In this document: positions 1 through 9,201 of the stretch, piece by piece
Layout of the letters: every line of letters begins with the position of its first letter
Numbering within the stretch: the first letter of the stretch is position 1
NCBI RefSeq assembly: GCF_000299935.1
Contig: NZ_AMRL01000006.1
Location: 1 to 64,000 of the forward strand
Reading direction: 5' to 3'
Length of the DNA stretch: 64,000 nt
From: Oceanibaculum indicum P24
Lineage (GTDB): Bacteria; Pseudomonadota; Alphaproteobacteria; Oceanibaculales; Oceanibaculaceae
Translations under genes and position numbers: made by a program
The notes under the pieces: generated by a model
The model's database searches: none
Seen by the model: the letters and a program-made list of their open reading frames with translations, nothing else
What the model was told of the DNA's origin: nothing

Positions 1-489
1 GACTGGCAGGTCGAGGCTCAGCTCGACCTGCTCGGGGATGCAGATTTCCTCGCAGACCAGCCAGTCCACGGTGGCGCGGATCGGGAAGCTGCCGCCGACC
101 GGCGCATCCGCCGGGACCGCGATGTCGGTCAGCAGCGTGACCTCGCCCTCATAGCCGTAATTCATCAGCGGCCCGACGGCGATGCGGTCGGGCGCCGGCC
201 AGAGGATGCCGCTGGCACTCGCACCGTCCGGCAGCGTCCAGTCGGCCGTTGTGGCAAGGCCGGAATCGCCCGGATTCTGCCAGTAGGTATGCCAGTGCGG
301 GATGATCTGCTTGTAGATGCCGACGCGGATGGTCTCGCCGGGGCGGACGGCCTCGGCGCCGGCCACCAGCTCGGCGCGGACATGGTCGGTCGAGACCGGC
401 CCGGCAGCATGTGCCGGCAGGCTGCACACAAGAGCCAGCGACAGGAAGGCGCCGATCACGGCAAGGGCCTTTAGTCCTGTTCTGCGCAT
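1..489 (-). CDS. DsbD/ScsB-type thiol:disulfide interchange protein, N-terminal fragment
   Basis: The reading frame starts at an ATG behind a GGAAGAGG ribosome-binding site and runs open off the window edge, so only the first 163 residues are seen. Residues 1-28 form a signal peptide ending in PAHA. A periplasmic DsbD-alpha-like domain follows, with the motifs HWHTYWQNPGDSG (65-77), GPLMNYGYEGEV (106-117) and a CEEIC pair (Cys146/Cys150) that would be its redox-active cysteines. In this family the domain receives electrons from a membrane domain and passes them to periplasmic disulfide partners. The transmembrane and thioredoxin parts lie outside the window. The exact member (DsbD or ScsB) cannot be decided from this part. 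Confidence 0.8.
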   Translation of the reverse strand, partial: MRRTGLKALAVIGAFLSLALVCSLPAHAAGPVSTDHVRAELVAGAEAVRPGETIRVGIYKQIIPHWHTYWQNPGDSGLATTADWTLPDGASASGILWPAPDRIAVGPLMNYGYEGEVTLLTDIAVPADAPVGGSFPIRATVDWLVCEEICIPEQVELSLDLPV

Positions 490-708
490 GCGCCTCTTCC
501 GCTTGTGGACGGCAAACCGGTGCCGGAATCGGGCGGAAATATCCACCGCGTCACTCTGCCAAGCAAAAGTAAGAATTATCCGCGCGCAAACAAGTCGGAT
601 TCGTCTGTTTCACGAAGGCTTGATCTTATCACGGGCACTTGATCTTCCGGGCGCCGCCCACCATCGTTGCCGCAATTCTGAAAACAACGATTTCCCCGGA
701 GGAACCCC

Positions 709-1665
709 ATGACTTATCGCTGCGCCGTGCTGGACGATTACCAGCAGGTCGCCCTGAAGATGGCCGACTGGTCGGCGCTGAAGGGCCGTGTCGAGGTGAC
801 CGTGTTCGACCACTACATGGCGGACGATCCGAATCTTGCCGAGACTTTGGCCCCGTTCGAGATCATCTGCATCATGCGCGAGCGCACGCCGTTCCGGCGC
901 GAGCTGTTCGCGAAGCTGCCGAAGCTGAAGCTGCTGGTGACGACCGGTGCGCGCAACGCCGCCATCGACCTGGCGGCAGCGAAGGAGCATGGCGTCACGG
1001 TCTGCGGCACCGAGGGGCATGGCCATCCGACCGCCGAGCTGGCACTGGGCATGATGCTGGCGCTGGCCCGCCACATCCCGTCCGAGAGCCGCCGGCTGGC
1101 CGAACAGGGGCTGTGGCAGAGCCGCGTCGGCATTGACCTGAAGGACCGCACGCTGGGCGTGCTGGGCCTTGGCCGGCTGGGCGGCCGGCTGGCCCGCGCG
1201 GCGCTGGCGCTGGACATGAAGGTAATCGCCTGGAGCCAGAATCTGACGCCGGAAAAATGCGCGGAACAGGGCGTGGGTTATGTCAGCAGGGAGGAGCTGT
1301 TCCGCCAGTCGGACTTCCTGTCGGTGCATGTGGTGCTGAGCGACCGCAGCCGCGGGCTGGTTGGCGCCGATGAACTGGCGCTGATGAAGCCGTCCGCCTT
1401 CCTGATCAACACCTCGCGCGGGGAGATCGTCGATCAGGACGCATTGGTCGCGGCGCTGAAGGGCGGCCGGATCGCCGGTGCCGGCGTTGACGTCTATGAC
1501 AAGGAACCGCTGCCCAAGGGGCATGTCCTGTTCGGCGCGCCGAACCTGCTGATGACCCCGCATCTGGGCTATGTGACGGAGGATAATTACCGCACCTTCT
1601 ACAGCCAGACGGTGGAGGACATCGCCGCCTGGCTGGGCGGCAAGCCGGTCCGGGCGCTGGGGTGA
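709..1665 (+). CDS. D-2-hydroxyacid dehydrogenase family protein
   Basis: A 318-residue NAD-dependent oxidoreductase of the D-isomer 2-hydroxyacid dehydrogenase family (D-lactate, glycerate and phosphoglycerate dehydrogenase relatives), expected to reduce 2-keto acids in the cytoplasm. The Rossmann nucleotide-binding motif GLGRLGGRLA lies near the middle. The catalytic Arg (NTSRGEIVD), Glu (DVYDKEPLP) and His (TPHLGY) are all present towards the C terminus. The start follows a CCGGAGGAACCCC ribosome-binding site. It overlaps the region just before rlmJ and may be co-transcribed with it. The substrate is not predictable from sequence alone. Confidence 0.88.
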   Translation: MTYRCAVLDDYQQVALKMADWSALKGRVEVTVFDHYMADDPNLAETLAPFEIICIMRERTPFRRELFAKLPKLKLLVTTGARNAAIDLAAAKEHGVTVCGTEGHGHPTAELALGMMLALARHIPSESRRLAEQGLWQSRVGIDLKDRTLGVLGLGRLGGRLARAALALDMKVIAWSQNLTPEKCAEQGVGYVSREELFRQSDFLSVHVVLSDRSRGLVGADELALMKPSAFLINTSRGEIVDQDALVAALKGGRIAGAGVDVYDKEPLPKGHVLFGAPNLLMTPHLGYVTEDNYRTFYSQTVEDIAAWLGGKPVRALG

Positions 1666-1672
1666 TGAGGGC

Positions 1673-2518
1673 TTGAACTACCGTCACGCCTACCATGCCG
1701 GCAATTTCGCCGATGTGCTGAAGCATCTGGTCCTCGTCCAGGTGCTTCAGCATCTGCGCCGCAAGGACAAGCCGTTCTATGCGCTGGATACTCATGCCGG
1801 GCGCGGACTCTACGATCTGCGCGGCGAGGCGGCGGAGAAGACCGGCGAATACCGCGAAGGCATCGGCCGGCTGCTCTCTTTGCCTGAACCGCTGCCGCCT
1901 GCCCTTGCCGATTATCTGGCGGCGGTGCGGCCGTACCTGACAGACAGCCACTATCCCGGCTCGCCGCTGCTGGTGCAGTCGATGCTGCGCGAGGGTGACC
2001 GGGCGTTGTTCGCCGAACTGCATCCAGAGGAAAACGCGGCGCTGCTGGACGCGCTGGGCCGCGACCGCCGGGTGAAGGTGGAATGCCGCGACGGCTACGA
2101 GGCGCTGCGCGCCACCCTGCCGCCGAAGGAGCGGCGCGGGCTGGTGCTGGTCGATCCGCCGTTCGAGGAAAAGGGCGAGATGGAGCGGCTGGGCAAGGCA
2201 CTGCGCGAGGGGCTGCGGCGCTTCGCCACTGGCCAGTATCTGCTGTGGTATCCGATCAAGGCGCGCGCCGATGTGCGGCTGCTGCACGATCTCGTGCGCT
2301 CGCTGGAACCGAAGGAGGCACTGGTCGCCGAGCTGACGATCTGGCCGGAACGCACGGAGCTGCGGCTGAACGGCACCGGCATGGTGATCGTGAACCCGCC
2401 CTACGGCCTGAAGGAAGCGCTGGCGGCCTGCCTACCGCTGCTGGCCCGGACACTGGCGCGGGAAGGTCCGGGCGGCTGGCGGCTGGAACCGCTCTCCACA
2501 CAGACGGAAAAAGCATAA
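1673..2518 (+). CDS. rlmJ: 23S rRNA (adenine2030-N6)-methyltransferase RlmJ
   Basis: A 281-residue protein beginning NYRHAYHAGNFADVLKH, the hallmark of RlmJ, which methylates A2030 of 23S rRNA using S-adenosylmethionine. The catalytic NPPY-type motif appears as DPPFEEKGE near residue 162. The length matches the family. The start is a TTG eight bases past the previous stop with a close AGG upstream. The only nearby ATG (overlapping the previous stop) runs into a stop after three codons, so TTG is the only start giving the conserved N terminus. Confidence 0.93.
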   Translation: MNYRHAYHAGNFADVLKHLVLVQVLQHLRRKDKPFYALDTHAGRGLYDLRGEAAEKTGEYREGIGRLLSLPEPLPPALADYLAAVRPYLTDSHYPGSPLLVQSMLREGDRALFAELHPEENAALLDALGRDRRVKVECRDGYEALRATLPPKERRGLVLVDPPFEEKGEMERLGKALREGLRRFATGQYLLWYPIKARADVRLLHDLVRSLEPKEALVAELTIWPERTELRLNGTGMVIVNPPYGLKEALAACLPLLARTLAREGPGGWRLEPLSTQTEKA

Positions 2519-2666
2519 GGCCGGTTTGCCGAAAAAATGCCGCGAACCGAGTGCAACTTGCCGCGCGGTTCGTTAAGGTTTATCGCATGGACTTGCGGGA
2601 AGCCATTCCGGCAGGGTTCGACTTGTAGCAATCGTCGCCGGAAGGCGCGCAAGGTCACGGAAAAAG

Positions 2667-3392
2667 ATGAATAAACTGGTTGATGCGGCGCATGTGAAAT
2701 CGGCCTATCGCCGCTACGCTGCCGTCTATGATCGGCTGTTCGGCGCAGTGTTCGAGCCGGGCCGCAAAGAGGTGGTGGCGGAGGTCAATACCAGGCCCGG
2801 CCAGCGCATTCTGGAAGTGGGCGTGGGCACCGGCCTGTCGCTTGGCCATTACCGGCCTGACGCGCATGTTCACGGCATCGACATTTCCGGCGACATGCTG
2901 GAGCGCGCCCGCCAGCGTGTCGCGCGGCTGGGCCTTACGCATGTCGAGGCGCTGCTGGAGATGGACGCCCAGTCCATGTCCTATGCCGATAACAGTTTCG
3001 ACGCCGTGGTCGGCATGTATGTCGCCTCCGTCGTGCCGGACCCGGCGCAGATGCTGGCCGAGATGCGCCGCGTCTGCGTGCCGGGCGGCGATATCCTGAT
3101 CGTGAACCATTTCTCGTCGGAGAATCCGGCCCTGCGCGCGTTCGAGAAGGCGCTGTCCCCCTTCGCCTCGCAGATCGGTTTCCATCCGGATTTCGACCTG
3201 AACGAGCTGCTGTCCCTCGCCGCCATCGAGGTGGTCGAGATCAAGCCGGTGAACCTGTTCGGCTATTGGAAGCTTGTCCGGCTGCGCAACGTGCCGGTGA
3301 TGGTGACCGCCAGTGAGCGCAGCGAGGTTGGCACCAGCTATGCCAAGCCGGCCTCCTACAAGCTGCGCGAAGGCTCTTCTGCCGCGCGCTAG
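2667..3392 (+). CDS. pmtA: SAM-dependent methyltransferase, PmtA-like (phosphatidylethanolamine N-methyltransferase type)
   Basis: A 241-residue class I methyltransferase. The SAM-binding motif I is ILEVGVGTGLSL (about residues 48-59), followed by GIDISGDML. The sequence NHFSSENPALRAFEKALSP after motif III and the hydrophobic stretch near the end resemble the Rhodobacter-type PmtA family, which converts phosphatidylethanolamine to phosphatidylcholine at the inner membrane. The family name is my recognition of these motifs, not a search result; a related UbiE-like or small-molecule methyltransferase remains possible. Its 3' end overlaps the convergent MFS gene by 4 bases. Confidence 0.65.
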   Translation: MNKLVDAAHVKSAYRRYAAVYDRLFGAVFEPGRKEVVAEVNTRPGQRILEVGVGTGLSLGHYRPDAHVHGIDISGDMLERARQRVARLGLTHVEALLEMDAQSMSYADNSFDAVVGMYVASVVPDPAQMLAEMRRVCVPGGDILIVNHFSSENPALRAFEKALSPFASQIGFHPDFDLNELLSLAAIEVVEIKPVNLFGYWKLVRLRNVPVMVTASERSEVGTSYAKPASYKLREGSSAAR

Positions 3393-4576
3393 CGGCGCAA
3401 GGCGAGCAAGCAGACCAGGACGAGCTGTGCCGAGGCCAGCAGGAAGGCCACGGCATAGCTGTCGGTCATCTGCACCAGCAGGGCGAACAGGATCGGCCCG
3501 CTGACCGAGCCGACAAAGCCGAAGAGATTGACCGCCGACGTGACCTCACCAACGCGGCCGGGCGGTGACAGCCGTGCCGATTCCGCCATGTGCAGGCCGT
3601 TCCAGCTGGTACCGGTGAAGCCGGCCAGTGCCACCAGCGCATAGGTGAGGGCGCCGCCGGGAACCGGCTGGTGCAGGGCCAGTGCGGCCAAGGAGGCCGC
3701 GGCCAGGAAACCCTGGATGGCGAGCTGCAGCTGGGCATTGCCGATGCGATCGGCAATCCAGCCCAGGGTGATCCGGGCGACCAGATTGGCGCCCTGCATG
3801 GTCGCCGCGATCAGCCCGCCCTCGGCCAGGCTGAAGCCGTGCCGCGTCACCAGATAGGTGACCAGGAAGGCGGTCAGGCAGGCCTGCAGGATGGCGAAGG
3901 ACAGGCCCAGCGCGGTGAACATCGGCAGGCTGGGATGCAGCTTCAGCGTGGCGACCGAATTGCGCATCACCCGCCAGGAGAACAGCGCCGGAAACCAGGC
4001 CGTGGGCAGCCGTTCGCCTGGCGGGTCGAGCAGCAGCCGGGCCGGCTGCGCCAGCAGCAGCGCCACGGTCCCGAGCGCCAGCATCAGCAACGTGACGCCG
4101 AACAGGCCGTGCAGCCCGACCAGCGGGGCGACGATCAGCCCGGTCAGCATGGCGCCCAGCGGCACGCCCGCCTGCTTCAGGGAGAAGACCAGCACGCGGT
4201 TCGCCGCCGGGGCGGTACGCACCAGGATCTCGCTGCTGGCCGGGTTGTTGGTGGCATAGCCGAAGCCCATCACCACGGCCCCGACAACGGCCAGCGGCCA
4301 CCAGGCGCTGCAGATCGCGGCAAAGCCCAGCACGCCAAGGGCAAGGCCGATCTGCAGCATGCGGACCGGTCCATAATGCGTCAGCATCGGCACGCCGTTG
4401 GACAACAGCCAGCAGACTCCCAGCGCGGATAGCGAGGAGAGATAGCCGATGCTCTCGCCCGGCAGGCCGGCAGCCTCGGTCAGCACCGGTCCGATCACCG
4501 GTACGGCAAACAGGATGAAGGCGCCGACGGTCTGCACCAGCATCGTCGTCGCCAGGGCACGGGCCCAGAGCGGCAC
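3389..4576 (-). CDS. MFS transporter
   Basis: A 395-residue, very hydrophobic protein with about 12 predicted membrane helices and the pattern of a major facilitator superfamily carrier. A cytoplasmic-loop motif GWIADRIGNAQ lies midway through the protein. The start is a GTG with a GGGAGGATAAAGAG ribosome-binding region. There is no adjacent regulator or pathway gene, so neither substrate nor direction of transport can be inferred. It converges on the PmtA-like gene with a 4-base overlap. Confidence 0.85.
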   Translation of the reverse strand: MPLWARALATTMLVQTVGAFILFAVPVIGPVLTEAAGLPGESIGYLSSLSALGVCWLLSNGVPMLTHYGPVRMLQIGLALGVLGFAAICSAWWPLAVVGAVVMGFGYATNNPASSEILVRTAPAANRVLVFSLKQAGVPLGAMLTGLIVAPLVGLHGLFGVTLLMLALGTVALLLAQPARLLLDPPGERLPTAWFPALFSWRVMRNSVATLKLHPSLPMFTALGLSFAILQACLTAFLVTYLVTRHGFSLAEGGLIAATMQGANLVARITLGWIADRIGNAQLQLAIQGFLAAASLAALALHQPVPGGALTYALVALAGFTGTSWNGLHMAESARLSPPGRVGEVTSAVNLFGFVGSVSGPILFALLVQMTDSYAVAFLLASAQLVLVCLLALRR

Positions 4577-4770
4577 CTCTTTATCCTCCCGTTTTCGGCC
4601 AGTCTTTGGTGTGATGGATGATGTGCTGGCAGCTGAAGGGTCGTTCCCAGCAAAGCCTACCGGGGCTGCTTGCGCAACCCGCGTGCCGGGGATGCCTGAG
4701 CCGATGTCTGGAACGGCGTTTCTAGGGCTTGCGGAAGCGGCGTCATGCCGCTAATGTCCGCCGCCTTGGC

Positions 4771-4845
4771 GCCGGTGTAGCTCAGCGGTAGAGCATCCGC
4801 TTCGTAAGCGGGTGGCCGGGGGTTCAAATCCCTCCACCGGCACCA
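4771..4845 (+). tRNA. tRNA-Thr (anticodon CGT)
   Basis: A complete 75-nt cloverleaf including an encoded CCA end. The acceptor stem GCCGGTG pairs with CACCGGC. The anticodon arm has the loop TTCGTAA, giving anticodon CGT, which reads the threonine codon ACG. The T arm contains GGTTCAAATCC. It stands alone between the MFS gene and an AT-rich stretch. Confidence 0.96.
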
Positions 4846-5092
4846 TTCTTCTTCCCCATTTTGTCGATTGATAACCGCCTCGGGTTTCCCGGGCGCGGTG
4901 TCATGTTACGTGAAGATTTTGTCGGAATTGGTTTGATTTCGTTAGATTTATTACTCTTTTCAGGGCCTTAACCAATTTTAGTGCTTGTGAAATGGCGGGA
5001 ATGGACAAAAATAAAGACTGAATTTTAGAAAATTCTACTCTTTTGCCGTCGCGCCAGAACAGACGCGGCGGGCCTGGGGGGCAGAGGCCGGG

Positions 5093-6133
5093 ATGCCGAA
5101 TGACATATCGGGGGGGCGAAATGCCCAAGAGGCGGTAACAGCCGCCGGTGACCGCGCCACGCATTTCATCTTTACGCACAAGGTGTTTGCGTCGCTGGAT
5201 GGCTATTTTGGCCTGTCGCATGAACAGCGCGAGCCGGTTTTCTTCGTCTCCTTCGGCGAGGTGAACGCGGCGCTGCCCTTCACCACCCTGTGCCGGGAAT
5301 TCGCCATCGATCCGGAATCCGACGATGGAAAGCTGCTGGAGGTGGTGGCCCAGGGCCTGCGCTATGTGAAGGAAATCCGCCCCGGAGACTCGATCCCGCG
5401 CGAACTGCTGGATGGCAGCGCGTCCTGGACCGTGGAGGAGGTGCACCGCCGGCGCTCGACGCAGCGCATCCGCATCCAGGTCGCCAGCTATGGCGATGGC
5501 GAGGAAATGCTGGTCTTTGATCTGGCGGAGATGGCGCGGCTGACAGGGGCAGCGGATTTCGAGTCCCGATATCTCAATGGCTGCCGCAAGCTGGCCCAGA
5601 AACTGGGGCTGAAGCGCGGCGGTGACGAGAAGACCGTGATCCGGCGCATTGATGCCCTGGCCCGCGAGATCACCTATATCGAGGCGCTGCGCGACCGCTT
5701 CAACAAGATTCGCTCGGTACAGCGCGGGTTGACGGAGCTGCGGCGTGCCTACAGCCGCGACCCGGTCATCCGCCCGGATATCGACCGGGCGCTCGCCCTG
5801 ATCCGCGCACCGATGGACGATTTCGAGGGGGTCTTCACCAATCTCTACGCGCAGGTCAGCGAAATCCTGCTGGTGCTGATGGCCTATGGCCCCTACGTCG
5901 CCTTCATCCGCGATTCCCGCGATGAGCTGCACAATGGCATGATGCGCTGGGACGGGCTGGTGACGGAGTGGGAGAATCTGATCGTGCAGGCCAGCCAGTC
6001 GAACGAGACTCTGGTGAAGTCGGCCTATCGCTTCCTGGCCACCAACTATCCGCAGGCCGGCGACTGGACGCTGGTTGGCAAGCTGGAGGCGCAGAAGGAA
6101 CTGCGCTTCGGCAACGCCGCGCTGGCCAGCTGA
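5093..6133 (+). CDS. Conserved hypothetical protein, function unknown
   Basis: A 346-residue soluble protein with no signal peptide or membrane segment. I do not recognise a domain. The N-terminal part (about 20-150) looks like a mixed alpha/beta fold with the aromatic-rich segment FIFTHKVFASLDGYFGL; the C-terminal half is mainly helical and rich in Arg/Glu. Base composition of the gene matches its neighbours, but the 200 bases upstream (after tRNA-Thr) are clearly AT-rich and probably hold its promoter. The assigned ATG has only a weak GGCAGAGG upstream; a better-placed ATG at 5121 is out of frame. It converges with the TAXI permease gene. Confidence 0.75.
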   Translation: MPNDISGGRNAQEAVTAAGDRATHFIFTHKVFASLDGYFGLSHEQREPVFFVSFGEVNAALPFTTLCREFAIDPESDDGKLLEVVAQGLRYVKEIRPGDSIPRELLDGSASWTVEEVHRRRSTQRIRIQVASYGDGEEMLVFDLAEMARLTGAADFESRYLNGCRKLAQKLGLKRGGDEKTVIRRIDALAREITYIEALRDRFNKIRSVQRGLTELRRAYSRDPVIRPDIDRALALIRAPMDDFEGVFTNLYAQVSEILLVLMAYGPYVAFIRDSRDELHNGMMRWDGLVTEWENLIVQASQSNETLVKSAYRFLATNYPQAGDWTLVGKLEAQKELRFGNAALAS

Positions 6134-6139
6134 CCCCGA

Positions 6140-7915
6140 TTAGACCCCGAAGAAGAACAGCAGCACGACACCCCCCACCAGCGCGCCGAGGGCTGGCAGC
6201 GGGCGGCGGCCCATATCGATGGCGACGAAGCTCAGCAGCCAGATGCCCAGCCCCACCTTCGCCATAGCCAGGAAGGCCAGCACCGGGCTTTCCAGCACCA
6301 ACAGCAGCGACGGGTTGGCGATGAAGCCCAGCGGCACCAGGAACAGCCCGACGCCCAGCCGCAGCGCGTTGCCGGCGACCGGCAGCCACGGTGTGTTGGC
6401 AATGCCGGCGGCGATGAACACATTGCCGCAGACCGGCGGTGTGATGGTGCACAGAAGCGCGTACCAGAACACGAACATGTGGGCGTAGAGTTCCGGCAGG
6501 CCCAGCTGCACCAGCGCCGGCCCGGCGACGGCGATGCAGATGACGTAAGCTGCCGTCGTCGGCAGCTCCATCCCCAGCACAAGGCTGGCCAGCGCGGTCA
6601 GCAGCAGCGCCGGCCACAGCTCCCCGCCCGACAGCGAGAGGATGACGGAGGTGATCTTCACCCCCAGCCCGGTCATGTGGAACACACCGACGATCAGGCT
6701 GGCGCAGATCAGGATCGCGGCGATGCTGGCGATCTGCTCGGCGGCGCCCTTCGTGCCCTCGGCGACGCGGGAAACCCAGCGGCTTGCCGAGGCGCAGCCT
6801 TCCGAATCGATCAGCAGCAGCACCACGGTCAGGGCGGTCGCCATTGCTGCCGCATAGGGCGCGGTATAGCGGGTGAACAGCAGCAGTACGACCAGCAGGC
6901 CGAAGGGCAGCAGGAAGAAGGGCACGGTGCGTGCCACCTTGCCCCAGCCCGGCAGATCCTCGCCGCGCATGCCGGTCAGCCCGTGCCGGATGGCATAGAA
7001 ATGCACGCCCGCCCAGGCCGCCAGGAAGAACAGGAAGGCCGGCAGGCTGGCCAGGATCATCAGGTCCGTGTAGGGCGTGCGCAGCAGCTCCGCCATCACG
7101 AACACGCCGGCCCCCATCAGCGGCGGCATGATCTGCCCGCCGGTGGAGGCGACGGCCTCGACCGCGGCGGCGAAGCTGGGCGGGTAACCCAGCTTCTTCA
7201 TCGCCGGAATGGTGACTGTACCAGTGGAGGCGGTGTTGGCCGAGGCCGAGCCGGAGATCGTGCCGTACAGCGCCGAGGCGACGATGGAGACCTTCGCAGC
7301 GCCCGCGCGCATGCGCCCGGCAAACTGGGTGGCGAAGGACATGAAGCCGGTGCCCGCCTCGCCGGCCGAGATGAAGCAGCCCAGGATGATGAAGGGGGCG
7401 ATGATCTCTGCCGAGATGCCGGTCAGGTCGCCCCACAGCCCGCCCTCGGCGATGACCAGAGTGCCGAGGAAATAGTCCAGCGGAATGCCGTCATGGCCGA
7501 AGGTGCCGGGGATGTACTTGCCCAGCAGCCCGTAAGCCAGCACGAGGACGGCGATGGCCGGCAGCACCGCCTTGATGGTGCGGCGCGCCATCTCCAGCGC
7601 CAGCAGGATCAGCACGATGGCGACACCATGCTGCAACCAGCCGCTGAGAGCGCCGTACTGGTCGGCCAGGGGCTCACGGTTGGCGACAATATAGAGGCCG
7701 GCGGCAAGGCCGATGGCGCCGGTCGCGTAGGCGATACCCCGGCCGACCGGTCCGCCCTGCACGCCGAAGAAGAAGATGAACGGAATCGCCAGCATCAGAT
7801 GCAGCGGCCGCGTCACCAGATTCGGCATCAGGCCGGAAAAGATGAGGTAGAGGTGAAAGCCGACGGACAGGGCCGCCACGGCAAGCACCATGCCGTCCTT
7901 CCAGGAAATACGCAT
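6140..7915 (-). CDS. TRAP transporter fused permease (TAXI type, DctQM fusion)
   Basis: A 591-residue integral membrane protein. The N-terminal third resembles the four-helix small subunit; the rest is the DctM large subunit with the conserved motif GSASANTASTGTVTIPAMK and the Gly-rich segment STGGQIMPPLMGAG. Together with the binding protein upstream it forms a secondary, ion-driven uptake system. I chose the ATG at 7915 (MRISWKDGM): the longer frame to 7972 begins inside a strong terminator hairpin and lacks a ribosome-binding site. The natural substrate of TAXI systems is mostly unknown; dicarboxylates or glutamate are possible. Confidence 0.9.
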   Translation of the reverse strand: MRISWKDGMVLAVAALSVGFHLYLIFSGLMPNLVTRPLHLMLAIPFIFFFGVQGGPVGRGIAYATGAIGLAAGLYIVANREPLADQYGALSGWLQHGVAIVLILLALEMARRTIKAVLPAIAVLVLAYGLLGKYIPGTFGHDGIPLDYFLGTLVIAEGGLWGDLTGISAEIIAPFIILGCFISAGEAGTGFMSFATQFAGRMRAGAAKVSIVASALYGTISGSASANTASTGTVTIPAMKKLGYPPSFAAAVEAVASTGGQIMPPLMGAGVFVMAELLRTPYTDLMILASLPAFLFFLAAWAGVHFYAIRHGLTGMRGEDLPGWGKVARTVPFFLLPFGLLVVLLLFTRYTAPYAAAMATALTVVLLLIDSEGCASASRWVSRVAEGTKGAAEQIASIAAILICASLIVGVFHMTGLGVKITSVILSLSGGELWPALLLTALASLVLGMELPTTAAYVICIAVAGPALVQLGLPELYAHMFVFWYALLCTITPPVCGNVFIAAGIANTPWLPVAGNALRLGVGLFLVPLGFIANPSLLLVLESPVLAFLAMAKVGLGIWLLSFVAIDMGRRPLPALGALVGGVVLLFFFGV

Positions 7916-7944
7916 CGTCGCTGCTGGTCTTTGTCTGGATATGA

Positions 7945-8001
7945 AAAAGAAACACCCCGCCCGGCCGGTCATGCCCGCGGGTCATGCCGGGGGGCGGGGT
8001 G
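7945..8001 (-). terminator. Intrinsic terminator/attenuator between TAXI binding protein and permease genes
   Basis: On the minus strand CACCCCGCCC and GGGCGGGGTG form a 10-bp GC-only stem (7992-8001 with 7953-7962), followed by TTTCTTTTT. It lies between the stop of the binding-protein gene and the permease start. Partial termination here would give more binding protein than permease, which is common for transporter operons. Confidence 0.75.
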
Positions 8002-8015
8002 CGGGATAGCGGTGA

Positions 8016-8999
8016 TTACATCAGGCTGGCGTCGAGTTTCACGCCGGCTTCCTTGTAAAATTTCAGCGCGCCGGGATGCAACTTGGTGCCCAGCTGGTTC
8101 ACCATCTCCGGGCTGACGCCGGCCCACCAGGGGTTTTCCTTGGCCAGCGCGTCGCGCTGCTGCCAGAAATTCTTGGTGATGAAATAGGCCGTTTCGTCAT
8201 CCATGTCGGTGGTGGCGAAGGCGCCGACCGGCACGCCGACCGTGTTCACCGGCTTGTCCTGGCCCTTGTAGGTGCCAGCCGCGATGGTCAGCGGGCCGGA
8301 CATCGGGTCGGCCTTCAGGATCGACTCGCGCTGGGCATCGGTGAAGGACAGAACGGTCAGCGGGTTGGTGGTCGCCAGCTCGACCAGCTGCGGCGTCGGG
8401 TGCGAAGAGCAGGTGGCGAAGCCGGCCACCTTGTCGTTGCGCATCGCGTTGGAGGCGGCGCTCAGCTCGACATCCACCGCCTCGACCTTGCCCTCCAGGC
8501 CCAGCAACTCGAAGATGCGGCGGGTGCGGCCCTCGCAGAAGGTGCCCTTGCCGCCGGCGATGAACTTCTTGCCTTCCAGCTGCATCACGTCGGTGATGCC
8601 ACTGTCCTGCTGGACGGCGAAATGGATGGTCACGAACGGCATGACGAACAGGGTGCGCACGCGGTCATAGCCGGTCTCGCCCTCGAACGGCTTCTTGCCG
8701 TCGCGCGCGCTGGCCAGCAGGCTGGGCGGGGTGGTGAACAGGAAATTGCCCGGGCGGCGGGCGGATTCCTTCACATTCTGCACCGATCCCTGGCTTTCCT
8801 CGACGGTCGCCTGGATCTTGCCGCCGCTCTGCGCCTTCATCATCTCGCCGAGCTGCACCATCATCACATAGTAGGATGTGCCCGCCTTGGCGGATTTCAG
8901 GGTCACGCGGGTCTGCGCGGCGGCGTCGGACGACAGGGCGCCGGCGCCAAGGGCAAGACCAAGCGACAGGGCCATCGCAGCGGCAGTCTTCTTCAGCAT
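8016..8999 (-). CDS. TAXI family TRAP transporter solute-binding protein
   Basis: A 327-residue periplasmic binding protein. Residues 1-27 are a clear signal peptide (MLKKTAAAMALSLGLALG then a DAAAQ cleavage region). The mature start TRVTLKSAKAGTSYYVM matches the TAXI family. Later segments FCEGRTRRIFELLG and FATCSSHPTPQLVELA are typical ligand-domain segments. The start is the ATG at 8999 with a perfect GGAGG eight bases upstream; a longer open frame upstream has no such site. It is the first gene of a two-gene transport operon with the fused permease. Confidence 0.9.
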   Translation of the reverse strand: MLKKTAAAMALSLGLALGAGALSSDAAAQTRVTLKSAKAGTSYYVMMVQLGEMMKAQSGGKIQATVEESQGSVQNVKESARRPGNFLFTTPPSLLASARDGKKPFEGETGYDRVRTLFVMPFVTIHFAVQQDSGITDVMQLEGKKFIAGGKGTFCEGRTRRIFELLGLEGKVEAVDVELSAASNAMRNDKVAGFATCSSHPTPQLVELATTNPLTVLSFTDAQRESILKADPMSGPLTIAAGTYKGQDKPVNTVGVPVGAFATTDMDDETAYFITKNFWQQRDALAKENPWWAGVSPEMVNQLGTKLHPGALKFYKEAGVKLDASLM

Positions 9000-9201
9000 G
9001 GGTTTCCTCCACTCCTGCTTCCGCCGGCTTTCCGCAGGCGGGAAAGCGCCTTTATGCCTCATCGCCTGTTTGCCCGCCATATCCATCGTGACGGCCTGGG
9101 GTGAAGGCCTGTTGGTGGGCACCATTGCCAAGCCGCCGCGCTGCGGGCATCAATGATGCCCCTCTTAATTAGGGATGGTCTGCAAGCAAGGGAGAAGGCC
9201 G

